The translations under genes and the position numbers were made by a program. Of a DNA stretch of 9,719 nt, positions 1-5,474 are shown one piece after another (positions within the stretch are counted from its first letter, which is position 1; each line of letters starts with the position of its first letter). The notes beneath the pieces are model-generated. The model was not told the origin of the DNA. It saw only the letters and a program-made list of their open reading frames with translations, and searched no databases. Source of the DNA: JAEKLB01 sp050249235 (lineage in GTDB: Bacteria; Actinomycetota; Acidimicrobiia; Acidimicrobiales; CADCSY01); contig JBFWQW010000107.1 of assembly GCA_050249235.1 (NCBI GenBank), forward strand, positions 1 through 9,719, written 5' to 3'.

Positions 1-1044
1 GCGACCGAGGCGGCTGCCCCAGGCGAGGTGGTCGAAGTCGCGCTCGGCCCGCTCGGCCACCGTCGCCATCGTCCGCACCGCCGCCACCGGGTAGCGGCCG
101 ATGGCGGTCTCGCCCGAGAGCATCAGCGCGCTGGTGCCGTCGAACACGGCGTTGGCGACGTCGCTCACCTCGGCCCGGGTCGGACGGGGCGCCAGGACCA
201 TCGACTCGAGCATCTGGGTGGCGGTGATCACGGGCCTCGCGAAGGCCACGCCGGTCCGGATGATGCGCTTCTGGATGTGGGGCACGTCCTCGAGGGCGCA
301 GCGGACCCCGAGGTCGCCCCGGGCCACCATCGCACCGTCCGACTCGGCCAGGATGGCCTCGAGGTCCTCGACCGCCGACGGGGTCTCGATCTTGGCCACC
401 ACCATCGGCCCGTCGGGGTCGGCGGCCCGCTTCACGGTCCTGACGTCGTCGGCCCGGCGCACGAACGAGACCGCCACCGCGTCGACCCCTGCCGCCGCCA
501 CGGCGTCGAGCAGGCGGAGGTCGTGGGGCGTGGGCACCGCCGCCGTCACCCGCTCGGGCGGCAGGTTGACGCCGGGGCTGCCCACCAGCCGGCCGCCGCC
601 GACGACCCGGGCCAGGGCCCGGCGGCCGTCGACGTCCTCGACCACGAGCACCACCCCGCCGTCGCCCAGGGCGACCTGGTCGCCCGGCCCGACCTCGGCG
701 AGGAGGGCGGGGTGCTCGACCCCGATGGTGCGGGCGCTGCTCCGCCCGCCGGGCTGGGCCGGGACGAGCTCGACCCGCCCGCCCTCGGCGAGCAGGGCGC
801 CGTCGTCGGGAAACGCCGACGCCCGCACCTTCGGGCCGGGCAGGTCGGCGAGCACGCCCACGACCTTCCCGGCCGCCTCGGCCACGGACCGGATGCGGAC
901 GACCCGGTCGAGGTGCTCGTCGAGCGAGCCGTGGGCCAGGCCGAGGCGGAAGACGTCGACCCCGGCCTCGACCAGCGCGCCCAGGACGCCGGGATCGTCG
1001 GACGCCGGGCCGATGGTCGCGACGATCTTCGTCCGACGGGCCAC
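1..1044 (-). CDS. pyk: Pyruvate kinase, divergent (C-terminus beyond left edge)
   Basis: Pyruvate kinase transfers phosphate from phosphoenolpyruvate to ADP in the last step of glycolysis, in the cytosol. The 348 visible residues start RRTKIVATIGPAS and continue with DLPGPKVR (67-74), GVNLP (158-162), SFVRRADDV (193-201), AKIE (217-220), ARGDLG (241-246), ATQMLESM (275-282), PRPTRAEVSDVANAVFDGT (286-304) and LSGETA (309-314). Family catalytic residues are present: R33, K218, E220, D244 and T276. About 120 residues of the C-terminal domain are missing beyond the edge, given the usual length near 470. The start is GTG at 1044: it gives the usual MxRRTKIVATIGP opening, no other start lies in frame upstream, and a TACCGT -10 ends 6 nt before it. 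Oddly, the usual RxNxSHG motif reads R33-L-G-L-A-H-G, so the Asn and Ser that help bind K+ in the muscle enzyme are Gly and Ala. Lys72 stands where K+-independent enzymes carry Lys instead of Glu. A paralogue with altered kinetics is possible. Confidence 0.95.
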   Translation of the reverse strand, partial: MARRTKIVATIGPASDDPGVLGALVEAGVDVFRLGLAHGSLDEHLDRVVRIRSVAEAAGKVVGVLADLPGPKVRASAFPDDGALLAEGGRVELVPAQPGGRSSARTIGVEHPALLAEVGPGDQVALGDGGVVLVVEDVDGRRALARVVGGGRLVGSPGVNLPPERVTAAVPTPHDLRLLDAVAAAGVDAVAVSFVRRADDVRTVKRAADPDGPMVVAKIETPSAVEDLEAILAESDGAMVARGDLGVRCALEDVPHIQKRIIRTGVAFARPVITATQMLESMVLAPRPTRAEVSDVANAVFDGTSALMLSGETAIGRYPVAAVRTMATVAERAERDFDHLAWGSRLGR

Positions 1045-1050
1045 CCTCCG

Positions 1051-1056
1051 ACGGTA
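1051..1056 (-). promoter_or_regulatory. -10 element of pyruvate kinase gene (leaderless)
   Basis: On the minus strand TACCGT matches the actinobacterial TANNNT -10 and is followed by exactly 6 nt (CGGAGG) before the GTG at 1044, so transcription would begin at or next to the start codon. The GGAGG touching the GTG is too close to act as a normal Shine-Dalgarno sequence. No good -35 is visible. A short palindrome CCCAC-CAT-GTGGG (1060-1072) lies just upstream. Confidence 0.55.
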
Positions 1057-1108
1057 CCGCCCACCATGTGGGGCAGCGGCGAGGCGGCACCGTCCCGGCC
1101 GGTCGAGG

Positions 1109-1114
1109 CAGAAT
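1109..1114 (+). promoter_or_regulatory. Candidate -10 for the dehydratase unit
   Basis: CAGAAT resembles TANNNT except for its first base and ends 7 nt before the ATG at 1122. It is the best -10 candidate in the 77-nt divergent gap between the pyruvate kinase start and the mini-ORF. No convincing -35 is visible at the usual distance. Confidence 0.4.
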
Positions 1115-1121
1115 CGCCGCC

Positions 1122-1202
1122 ATGAGCGATCGACACGTCGACGCCGGCGCGGGGCGCACGACCGCCCTCGCCGGACCGCAGCGCGGGAGGGCGGGCCGGT
1201 GA
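1122..1202 (+). CDS. 26-codon leaderless mini-ORF upstream of the HadA-like gene
   Basis: This is a short open frame: ATG, 26 codons, then TGA. The peptide starts MSDRHVDAG and ends GRAGR; it is polar and Arg/Gly-rich, with no recognised domain or membrane segment. Three things suggest it is translated. A -10-like CAGAAT ends 7 nt before the ATG. The TGA overlaps the next GTG by four bases (GTGA). The ribosome-binding sequence of the next gene (GGGAGG, 1185-1190) lies inside its last codons. A second mini-ORF of identical length, with the same kind of -10, precedes the phosphodiesterase gene at 4632-4712. It may be a translational-coupling leader rather than a functional peptide. It could also be a chance frame in a 5' leader. 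Confidence 0.4.
   Translation: MSDRHVDAGAGRTTALAGPQRGRAGR
1185..1190 (+). promoter_or_regulatory. Ribosome binding site of the HadA-like gene
   Basis: GGGAGG ends 8 nt before the GTG at 1199 and supports that start, which is the only usable in-frame start between the promoter region and the conserved protein sequence. It lies inside the upstream mini-ORF, so ribosomes finishing that frame would reach it directly. Confidence 0.6.
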
Positions 1203-1729
1203 CGGTCGAGCGCTTCCCGATCGAGGCCGGCCACATCCTCCTCTTCGCCCGTTCGGTGGGCGACCCGAACCCCGTCTACCAGGACCCCGACCTCGCCGTG
1301 GCGCCGCCCACCTTCGTGCAGGCCAGCGCCCAGTTCGACCCGGACTACTTCCTCCGACCCCGACCGGGCCAGCCCTGGATGGGCTCGGCATCGACGCCGA
1401 GCCAGCTCCAGACGGCGCTGGCCGCGGCCGCGGCGGCCTCCGGCGACGACGCCGGGGCGGGGGCCCGAGGCCCGGGCGGCGGGGGCGGCGGGGGCGGCGG
1501 CGCCGGGCTCCACGCCGAGCAGCACTACGAGTACCACCGGGTGCCCCGCCCCGGTGACGTGCTCTCGGCGACGGTGCGCCCGGGCGAGTCGTGGGTGCGG
1601 GAGGGACGCCGGGGCGGCACGCTCACGTTCTCGGAGTCGGTGACGGAGTACCGCGACCAGCACGGGGAGCTGGTCGTCACGGCCCGGTCGGTCGGCGTCC
1701 AGACCTCGCAGATCCCGGAGGCGCGGTGA
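1199..1729 (+). CDS. HadA-like MaoC N-terminal-type dehydratase subunit
   Basis: This 176-residue hot-dog-fold protein resembles the FAS1-like dehydratase domain found in HadA, the partner of catalytic HadB in (3R)-hydroxyacyl-ACP dehydratases of the type II fatty-acid (in mycobacteria, mycolic-acid) elongation cycle. Recognisable parts are FARSVGDPNPVYQD (16-29), APPTF (35-39), and LHAEQHYEYHRVPRPGDVL (104-122) followed by the hot-dog strands. In HadAB enzymes the catalytic dyad sits in the other subunit, which fits the next gene. The GTG start is supported by GGGAGG 8 nt upstream. Its TGA overlaps the ATG of the HadB-like gene by one base, implying coupled synthesis of a heterodimer. An unusual Ala/Gly-rich insertion at about residues 74-103, including nine consecutive glycines, splits the domain just before the LHAEQ segment. 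A stand-alone enoyl-CoA hydratase pair of unknown substrate is the main alternative. Confidence 0.82.
   Translation: MTVERFPIEAGHILLFARSVGDPNPVYQDPDLAVAPPTFVQASAQFDPDYFLRPRPGQPWMGSASTPSQLQTALAAAAAASGDDAGAGARGPGGGGGGGGGAGLHAEQHYEYHRVPRPGDVLSATVRPGESWVREGRRGGTLTFSESVTEYRDQHGELVVTARSVGVQTSQIPEAR
1475..1501 (+). repeat. Poly-glycine codon run in the HadA-like gene
   Basis: Nine consecutive GGC/GGG codons form imperfect nine-base units of the GGCGGCGGG type, encoding residues 93-101. The run of G tracts could favour slippage or a G-quadruplex on the plus strand. It lies in a low-complexity loop, so changes in length could be tolerated by the protein. Confidence 0.85.
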
Positions 1730-2148
1730 TGGCCCTCGACCGAGCGACCGCCAAGGTCGGCGACACCCACACCCAGGTCGTGGTCGAGGACCTCACCCGC
1801 ACGCAGATCGTCATGTACGCCGGCGCGTCCGGCGACTACAACCCGGTGCACAGCGACGAGCGCTACGCCGTCGAGGTGGCCGGCTTCCCGGGGGTGTTCG
1901 CCCACGGGATGCTGACGATGGGCATGAGCGGCCGGGCCGTCACCGACCTCGTCGGGCCGGATCGCCTCGTGCGCTACGGCGGCCGCTTCAAGTCGCAGGT
2001 GTGGCCGGGCGACACCCTGACCGCGACGGTGACGGTCGAGGCGCTCCGGGAGGAGGGCGACGACCACCTCGTCGACCTCACCGTGGTGACGGTGAACCAG
2101 CGGGGCGACGAGGTCTTCGCCGGCGCGGCCACCGCCCGCCTCGCCTGA
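1729..2148 (+). CDS. hadB: HadB-like (R)-hydratase/dehydratase, MaoC family
   Basis: This 139-residue single hot-dog protein contains the (R)-specific hydratase signature YAGASGDYNPVH (30-41), with the catalytic dyad Asp36/His41, followed by GFPGVFAHGMLTMG and an FAGAATARLA-like tail that resembles mycobacterial HadB. The expected reaction is dehydration of (3R)-hydroxyacyl-ACP (or hydration of enoyl-CoA) in the cytosol. It most likely works as a heterodimer with the HadA-like product encoded just upstream. The ATG at 1729 overlaps the preceding stop (TGATG). A GTG one codon earlier is also possible. Length is normal for the family. Mycobacterial hadA and hadB sit among the secE/nusG/rpl genes. 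Here the pair stands alone, so assignment to the main fatty-acid cycle rather than a side pathway is inference. Confidence 0.9.
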   Translation: MALDRATAKVGDTHTQVVVEDLTRTQIVMYAGASGDYNPVHSDERYAVEVAGFPGVFAHGMLTMGMSGRAVTDLVGPDRLVRYGGRFKSQVWPGDTLTATVTVEALREEGDDHLVDLTVVTVNQRGDEVFAGAATARLA

Positions 2149-2150
2149 GA

Positions 2151-2173
2151 GTCCGCGCGGACGGTTACGTCCG
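2151..2173. terminator. Small convergent hairpin between the HadB-like and M23-like genes
   Basis: CGGACG (2158-2163), loop GTTA, CGTCCG (2168-2173) form a 6-bp stem in the 27-nt gap between two convergent stop codons. It overlaps the palindrome GTCCGCGCGGAC (2151-2162). There is no T-tract, so termination is plausible from position but not proven. Confidence 0.4.
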
Positions 2174-2175
2174 GG

Positions 2176-2931
2176 TCAGCAGCCGCCCGTGCCGGGAAGA
2201 TCCGGGATCGACGGGTCGTCGACCTCCACGTGGACGTGGGGCCAGGCCGGGCGGGCCGCTCCCTCCTCCACCTGGGACGCGAACGGGAGACGGGTCGGGC
2301 CGGGGGCGAGCACCGTCACCCCGGCCTCGACCCGCTGGCCGGCCCGCACCCGGGTGGCGGCCAGATGGAGGAGCTTGACCTCCCAGCCGGGATGATCGTC
2401 CGGCTCGATGACGACGAAGTGGTCGATGTGCCTGCAGTAGAGGACGTAGCTCCCGGCCCGCAGGACCCGGCCGCTCACCGGGGCCCGGATCTCGACGTCG
2501 GGGTCGACGACGACGTCGGCGGCGGTGCGGGCGTCGGTGCCGCGCCCCCGGGTCGACAGGGTCACCGGGGCGCTCGCGGTGGGCAGCACGGCCAGCTCCA
2601 TGGCGCCCTCGTCGTTCGACTCGTGGAAGCCGATCCGCTCCACCCGGGCCGACGGGTGCAGGACCACCACACCGCCGACCGTCGCGAACGGCGACCAGGC
2701 CTGCTCGTGGACGACCCGGGTGCCGCCCTCGGCGGGGAAGACGTCGACCGTCACCGCCGCGGGAGGTGACCCGGGCGGCTCGGGCAGTGGCGCCGACGCC
2801 AGCTGACCGGCCTCCAGCAAGACTCGCCTCGCCTGTTCGCCGGTCTCGACAGGCGGGGCGAAGCCGGCCGGCACCGCGGCCACCAGGGCGGCGAGCACGA
2901 GGCCCATGGCGGCGCGAGCCCTTCCCGACAC
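2176..2931 (-). CDS. Secreted M23/LytM-type protein
   Basis: This is a 251-residue exported protein. Residues 1-25 form a signal peptide: a basic n-region (SGRARAA), a hydrophobic core LVLAALVAAVPAGFA, and likely cleavage after A25. The C-terminal part resembles the M23/LytM metallopeptidase fold: APVSGRVLRAGSYVLYCRH, then VKLLHL with His189, VRAGQRVEAGVTVLAPG, and PHVHVEV with His232/His234. A candidate HxxxD is H103-E-S-N-D107, but it lies much further from the HxH than in typical endopeptidases, so activity on peptidoglycan is uncertain. It may be a degenerate regulatory or binding domain. The start is taken as GTG 2931, because it supplies the basic n-region and has TACCGT 8 nt upstream. 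ATG 2907 is the alternative (243 residues). The protein ends in Cys. It lies downstream of the transporter gene, separated by a palindrome, and likely has its own promoter. Confidence 0.75.
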   Translation of the reverse strand: MSGRARAAMGLVLAALVAAVPAGFAPPVETGEQARRVLLEAGQLASAPLPEPPGSPPAAVTVDVFPAEGGTRVVHEQAWSPFATVGGVVVLHPSARVERIGFHESNDEGAMELAVLPTASAPVTLSTRGRGTDARTAADVVVDPDVEIRAPVSGRVLRAGSYVLYCRHIDHFVVIEPDDHPGWEVKLLHLAATRVRAGQRVEAGVTVLAPGPTRLPFASQVEEGAARPAWPHVHVEVDDPSIPDLPGTGGC

Positions 2932-2939
2932 GGCCGCGG

Positions 2940-2945
2940 ACGGTA
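2940..2945 (-). promoter_or_regulatory. -10 element of the M23-like gene
   Basis: Minus-strand TACCGT, the same hexamer as at the pyruvate kinase and phosphodiesterase promoters, ends 8 nt before the GTG at 2931. This is consistent with a leaderless or nearly leaderless transcript and is the main reason for preferring GTG 2931 over ATG 2907. No clear -35 is visible. Confidence 0.45.
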
Positions 2946-2985
2946 GCGGCGGTCCCCCGCGATCCGGCTGATGACCCCGCCACCG

Positions 2986-3040
2986 CCCGTTCCCTGTCGA
3001 CTGCGCCGGGGTCGTTCCGTCGCAGTCGACGAGGAACGGG
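2986..3040. repeat. 51-nt dispersed palindrome, copy 1; probable terminator of the MFS gene
   Basis: The arms CCCGTTCCCTGTCGACTGCG (2986-3005) and 3021-3040 pair at 18 of 20 positions around a 15-nt loop, beginning four bases past the transporter's TAG. Read in the transporter's direction, the core 3038-2988 matches the core 8524-8574 of copy 2 at about 41 of 51 positions by eye. Both have the same length and the same 29-nt spacing of GTCGAC sites. There is no T-tract after the stem. It can act as a hairpin terminator, but the sequence conservation between copies suggests a family of dispersed elements. Confidence 0.75.
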
Positions 3041-3044
3041 GGCA

Positions 3045-4544
3045 CTACGGCGTCCGGAGGGGCAGGACGAGCTCGTCGCGCTCGTCGGGGCGGGGCAGGG
3101 GCGGGAGGCGGCGGTGGAGGGCGATGACGAGCAGGCTGCTCGCCATGGTGCCGACCAGGGTGGCGGCCATGCCTCCGACGTAGGAGTCGAGGGTGGTGAC
3201 CGAGCCCACCGTGCCGAAGAAGACGATGCCGGCCAGGGCGACGCCGAGGGCGGCGGCCGACTGCTGGACCGTCTGGAGCAGGCCCGATGCCGAGCCGGCG
3301 TGCTCGGTGGTGACGTCGGCGAGGGTCAGGTTCACCACGCTCGTCATGCCGAATCCGTTGTTGGTGCCGAGGAGCACGAGGGCCGGGATCAGGTGCGCCG
3401 GGTGCAGCGGTCGGGGTCCGAGAGCCATGGTGGCCATGATGGCCAGCGAGGCGGCGAACCCGAAGCAGGCCGCCACGGCCACCATGCGCCGGCCGAACCG
3501 GGGCAGCAGGCGGGCCGAGAGGAGGGAGGCGGCGATGACGGCCAGCGGCGTCGGCGCGGTCGCCAGGGCGGCCTCGAGGGCGTCGAAGCCGAACCCGAGC
3601 TGGAGGGTGAGGGTCAGCACGTAGAAGGTGGGCAGCGTGCTGAAGCTGTAGGCCAGGGCGACGATCAGGCCGCCTCGGAACGACCGGGCCCGGAACAGGC
3701 CGAGGTCGATGAGCGGGTCGCCGCCGGCCGCGGCCAGCCGGCGCTCGTGGCGCACGAAGGCGACGAGCACGGGCACGGCCGCGGCCAGCAGGAGGCCGAA
3801 GACCGGGGGCCAGCCGGCGTTGCGCCCCTGGATCAGCGGATACAGCACCAGGAGGCCGCCGGCCGACGCCATCGCCACGCCGACCAGGTCGAGGCGCTGC
3901 GACCGGGTCGTGCCCGTCTCGGGCAGCACGGCCGCCGCCGCCACGAGGGCCACGACGCCGAGCACGAGGTTCACCACGAACGGCGAGCGCCAGTCGAGGC
4001 CGAAGAGGTCGAGGCGGATGAGCCCCCCGCTCATGACCTGGCCGACCATGAAGGCGCTCCCGCTCACCATCCCGAAGGCGGCGAAGGCCCGGGGCCGCTC
4101 GGCCGGCGGGAAGGCCACCTGGATGACGGCCAGCACCTGCGGCGCCGTCACCCCGCCGAACATGCCCTGGGCCAGGCGGGCCGCCACCAGCACCTGGATG
4201 GTCGGCGCCACGGCCGCCACGGTGGACGCGGCGACGAAGCCGCCGAGTCCCAGCAGGAAGACCCGCTTGCGGCCCCACAGGTCCCCGAGCCGACCGCCGG
4301 TGACGAGCACCACGGCGAAGCCGAGCTGGTAGAGCACGAGCACCCACTGGATGGCCGAGGCCGAGGCGTCGAGGTCGTCCTGGATGGACGGGAGGGCGAT
4401 GTTCACCGTGCCGACTGCGCCCACGATCATGAACTGGCCCAGCAGGACGATCACGAGGACCAGCCAGCGCTGGGGATGGCCGGCGGTGTCGACCGCCAGC
4501 CCGTCGACCGCGATCCCCTCGACCGCCACGCCGTCCCGCTCCAC
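3045..4544 (-). CDS. MFS transporter, DHA2 (14-TM, EmrB/QacA-like) type
   Basis: This 499-residue inner-membrane protein has about 14 hydrophobic segments, typical in length for the drug:H+ antiporter-2 group of the major facilitator superfamily, which exports drugs or other amphiphiles using the proton gradient. Family marks include VNIALPSIQDDL (47-58) after TM1, SAIQWVLVLYQL (63-74), and motif A GGRLGDLWGRKR (83-94). Two marks are altered: the Asp usual in the TM1 motif (LDxTIVNVALP) is Ala43, and the motif C proline is Gln169. Substrate range or coupling may therefore differ from classical multidrug pumps. The N-terminus carries three copies of a pentapeptide G-(V/I/L)-A-V-(E/D) at residues 5-19. 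The start is GTG 4544, with GATACT ending 6 nt upstream. GTG 4559 in frame is the alternative. It is divergent from the phosphodiesterase unit, and no adjacent regulator is seen. The substrate cannot be told from sequence. Confidence 0.9.
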   Translation of the reverse strand: MERDGVAVEGIAVDGLAVDTAGHPQRWLVLVIVLLGQFMIVGAVGTVNIALPSIQDDLDASASAIQWVLVLYQLGFAVVLVTGGRLGDLWGRKRVFLLGLGGFVAASTVAAVAPTIQVLVAARLAQGMFGGVTAPQVLAVIQVAFPPAERPRAFAAFGMVSGSAFMVGQVMSGGLIRLDLFGLDWRSPFVVNLVLGVVALVAAAAVLPETGTTRSQRLDLVGVAMASAGGLLVLYPLIQGRNAGWPPVFGLLLAAAVPVLVAFVRHERRLAAAGGDPLIDLGLFRARSFRGGLIVALAYSFSTLPTFYVLTLTLQLGFGFDALEAALATAPTPLAVIAASLLSARLLPRFGRRMVAVAACFGFAASLAIMATMALGPRPLHPAHLIPALVLLGTNNGFGMTSVVNLTLADVTTEHAGSASGLLQTVQQSAAALGVALAGIVFFGTVGSVTTLDSYVGGMAATLVGTMASSLLVIALHRRLPPLPRPDERDELVLPLRTP

Positions 4545-4550
4545 GCCGTC

Positions 4551-4556
4551 AGTATC
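4551..4556 (-). promoter_or_regulatory. -10 element of the MFS gene
   Basis: Minus-strand GATACT (one mismatch to TANNNT, at the first base) ends exactly 6 nt before the GTG at 4544. It supports a leaderless transcript and that start choice. The -35 region is very G+C-rich and shows no TTGACA-like hexamer. Confidence 0.45.
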
Positions 4557-4583
4557 CACGGTGCCGAGGGGGGCGGGCCCCGA

Positions 4584-4597
4584 CGAACGCCTGTTCG
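4584..4597. promoter_or_regulatory. Candidate LexA/SOS box between divergent promoters
   Basis: CGAAC-GCCT-GTTCG is a perfect palindrome with four central bases and matches the core of the Gram-positive/actinobacterial SOS box (CGAAC-N4-GTTCG). The flanks are A and G rather than the T and A of the mycobacterial consensus. It lies about 35-48 nt upstream of the inferred start of the plus-strand unit, overlapping its -35 zone, and about 40-53 nt upstream of the transporter start. A second, larger inverted repeat (CCCCGACG 4578-4585 / CGTCGGGG 4604-4611) encloses it. Binding by LexA is inference. Confidence 0.4.
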
Positions 4598-4619
4598 GCT
4601 CCCCGTCGGGGGCGGGCGC

Positions 4620-4625
4620 TACCGT
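4620..4625 (+). promoter_or_regulatory. -10 element of the mini-ORF/phosphodiesterase unit
   Basis: TACCGT ends exactly 6 nt (GCCGGC) before the ATG at 4632. This is the same arrangement as at the pyruvate kinase gene and points to a leaderless transcript whose first codon is the mini-ORF's ATG rather than the phosphodiesterase GTG 84 nt further on. Confidence 0.5.
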
Positions 4626-4631
4626 GCCGGC

Positions 4632-4712
4632 ATGAGCCGGGGCCGACCGTCCACCGAGGAACGCCACTCCCCGCCCGCCGCCGGTGGCGGCACCGAGCGG
4701 GGTGGGCGCTGA
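4632..4712 (+). CDS. 26-codon leaderless mini-ORF upstream of the phosphodiesterase gene
   Basis: The frame is ATG, 26 codons and TGA, starting MSRGRPSTEERH and ending TERGGR. The product is polar, with no recognised domain. A TACCGT -10 ends 6 nt before the ATG, and the TGA is three bases before the next gene's GTG. The G-rich end of the frame (GGGGTGG, 4699-4705) is the only, weak, Shine-Dalgarno candidate for that gene. It matches the mini-ORF at 1122-1202 in length, promoter placement, MS opening, GR ending and closeness to a GTG-starting gene, although the peptides are not clearly similar. Its role is unknown. A coupling leader is the simplest inference. Confidence 0.42.
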   Translation: MSRGRPSTEERHSPPAAGGGTERGGR

Positions 4713-4715
4713 GCC

Positions 4716-5474
4716 GTGCCGCCCTCGCCCTGGCCCTACCTCGACCACCCCGGCCCGCTGCCCATCGCCCACCGGGGCGGTGCCCTCGACGCCCCCGAGA
4801 ACACCCTGGCGGCCTTCGAGCGGGCCGCCGCCCTCGGCTACGTCTACGTCGAGACCGACGCCCGGGTCACCGCCGACGGCGTGGCCGTGGCCTTCCACGA
4901 CGACGACCTGCGCCGCCTCGCCGGCCGACCCGGCCGGATCAGCGAGCTGCCCTGGTCCGAGGTGGCGACGGCCCGCGTCGGCGGCGAGGCGATCCCCCGC
5001 CTCGACGAGCTGCTCGGCTCGTTCCCCGGCCTCAAGGTGAACGTCGACCCGAAGCAGGACGAGGTCGTCGAACCGGTGGCCGAGGCCATCCGGGCCACGG
5101 CCAGCGTCGACCGGGTCGGGGCCGGGTCGTTCTCCGGCACCCGGCTGCGCCGCCTGCGCCGGCTCCTCGGTCCCCGCCTCTGCACCTCGCTCGGCCCGCT
5201 GTCGATCGCCCGCGTCCGCCTCGGCAGCTGGGGGCTCCCCACCGGGACCGTGCCGGGGGCCTGCGTCCAGGTGCCCGTCCGGGCCCCGGGCCGGCTCCCG
5301 CTCGTCGACCGCCGCTTCGTGGCCGAGGCCCACCGGCGCGACCTCCAGGTGCACGTCTGGACGGTCGACGACCCGGTCGAGATGCACGCCCTCCTCGACC
5401 TCGGCGTCGACGGGCTCATGACCGACCGCCCGGCCGTGCTCAAGGAGGTGCTCGAATCGAGGGACCAGTGGTGA
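4716..5474 (+). CDS. Glycerophosphodiester phosphodiesterase
   Basis: This 252-residue GDPD-family TIM barrel hydrolyses glycerophosphodiesters (deacylated phospholipid head groups) to glycerol-3-phosphate and an alcohol, with a divalent metal. The sequence shows HRGG (19-22), PENT (27-30), the metal-ligand pair E46-x-D48 in VETDARVTADG, HDDDLRRL (from His61), VNVDPK in mid-protein, VHVWTVDDP, and the closing GVDGLMTDRP. All usual catalytic positions appear intact and the length is normal. No signal peptide is visible, so it is probably cytosolic. The GTG at 4716 gives the usual short lead PYLDHPGPLPIAHRGG. Its own ribosome site is weak, and it begins three bases after the mini-ORF stop, suggesting coupled translation. 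The gene converges on the FAD oxidoreductase gene with only 16 nt between the stops. Relation to the divergent transporter is unknown. Confidence 0.93.
   Translation: MPPSPWPYLDHPGPLPIAHRGGALDAPENTLAAFERAAALGYVYVETDARVTADGVAVAFHDDDLRRLAGRPGRISELPWSEVATARVGGEAIPRLDELLGSFPGLKVNVDPKQDEVVEPVAEAIRATASVDRVGAGSFSGTRLRRLRRLLGPRLCTSLGPLSIARVRLGSWGLPTGTVPGACVQVPVRAPGRLPLVDRRFVAEAHRRDLQVHVWTVDDPVEMHALLDLGVDGLMTDRPAVLKEVLESRDQW

Noticed and set aside
1060..1072. CCCAC-CAT-GTGGG as an operator for the pyruvate kinase gene
   Set aside because: The 5-bp arms are short and G+C-rich, so chance is a fair explanation. Noted only under the promoter.
546..1391. 281-codon minus-strand frame overlapping the pyruvate kinase start and the HadA-like gene
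   Set aside because: Out of frame with pyruvate kinase, Arg/Ser/Pro-rich, and crossing the divergent promoter region.
2176..4347. 723-codon minus-strand frame apparently fusing a long Arg/Pro-rich protein to the M23-like protein
   Set aside because: The N-terminal part overlaps the transporter in another frame and has no family resemblance. The signal peptide and -10 place the real start near 2931.
2766..4712. 648-codon plus-strand open frame rich in His, Arg, Gly and Glu
   Set aside because: It runs antisense to the transporter and its composition is that of a shadow frame in G+C-rich DNA. Only its last 27 codons, with their own promoter-like signal, were kept as a mini-ORF.
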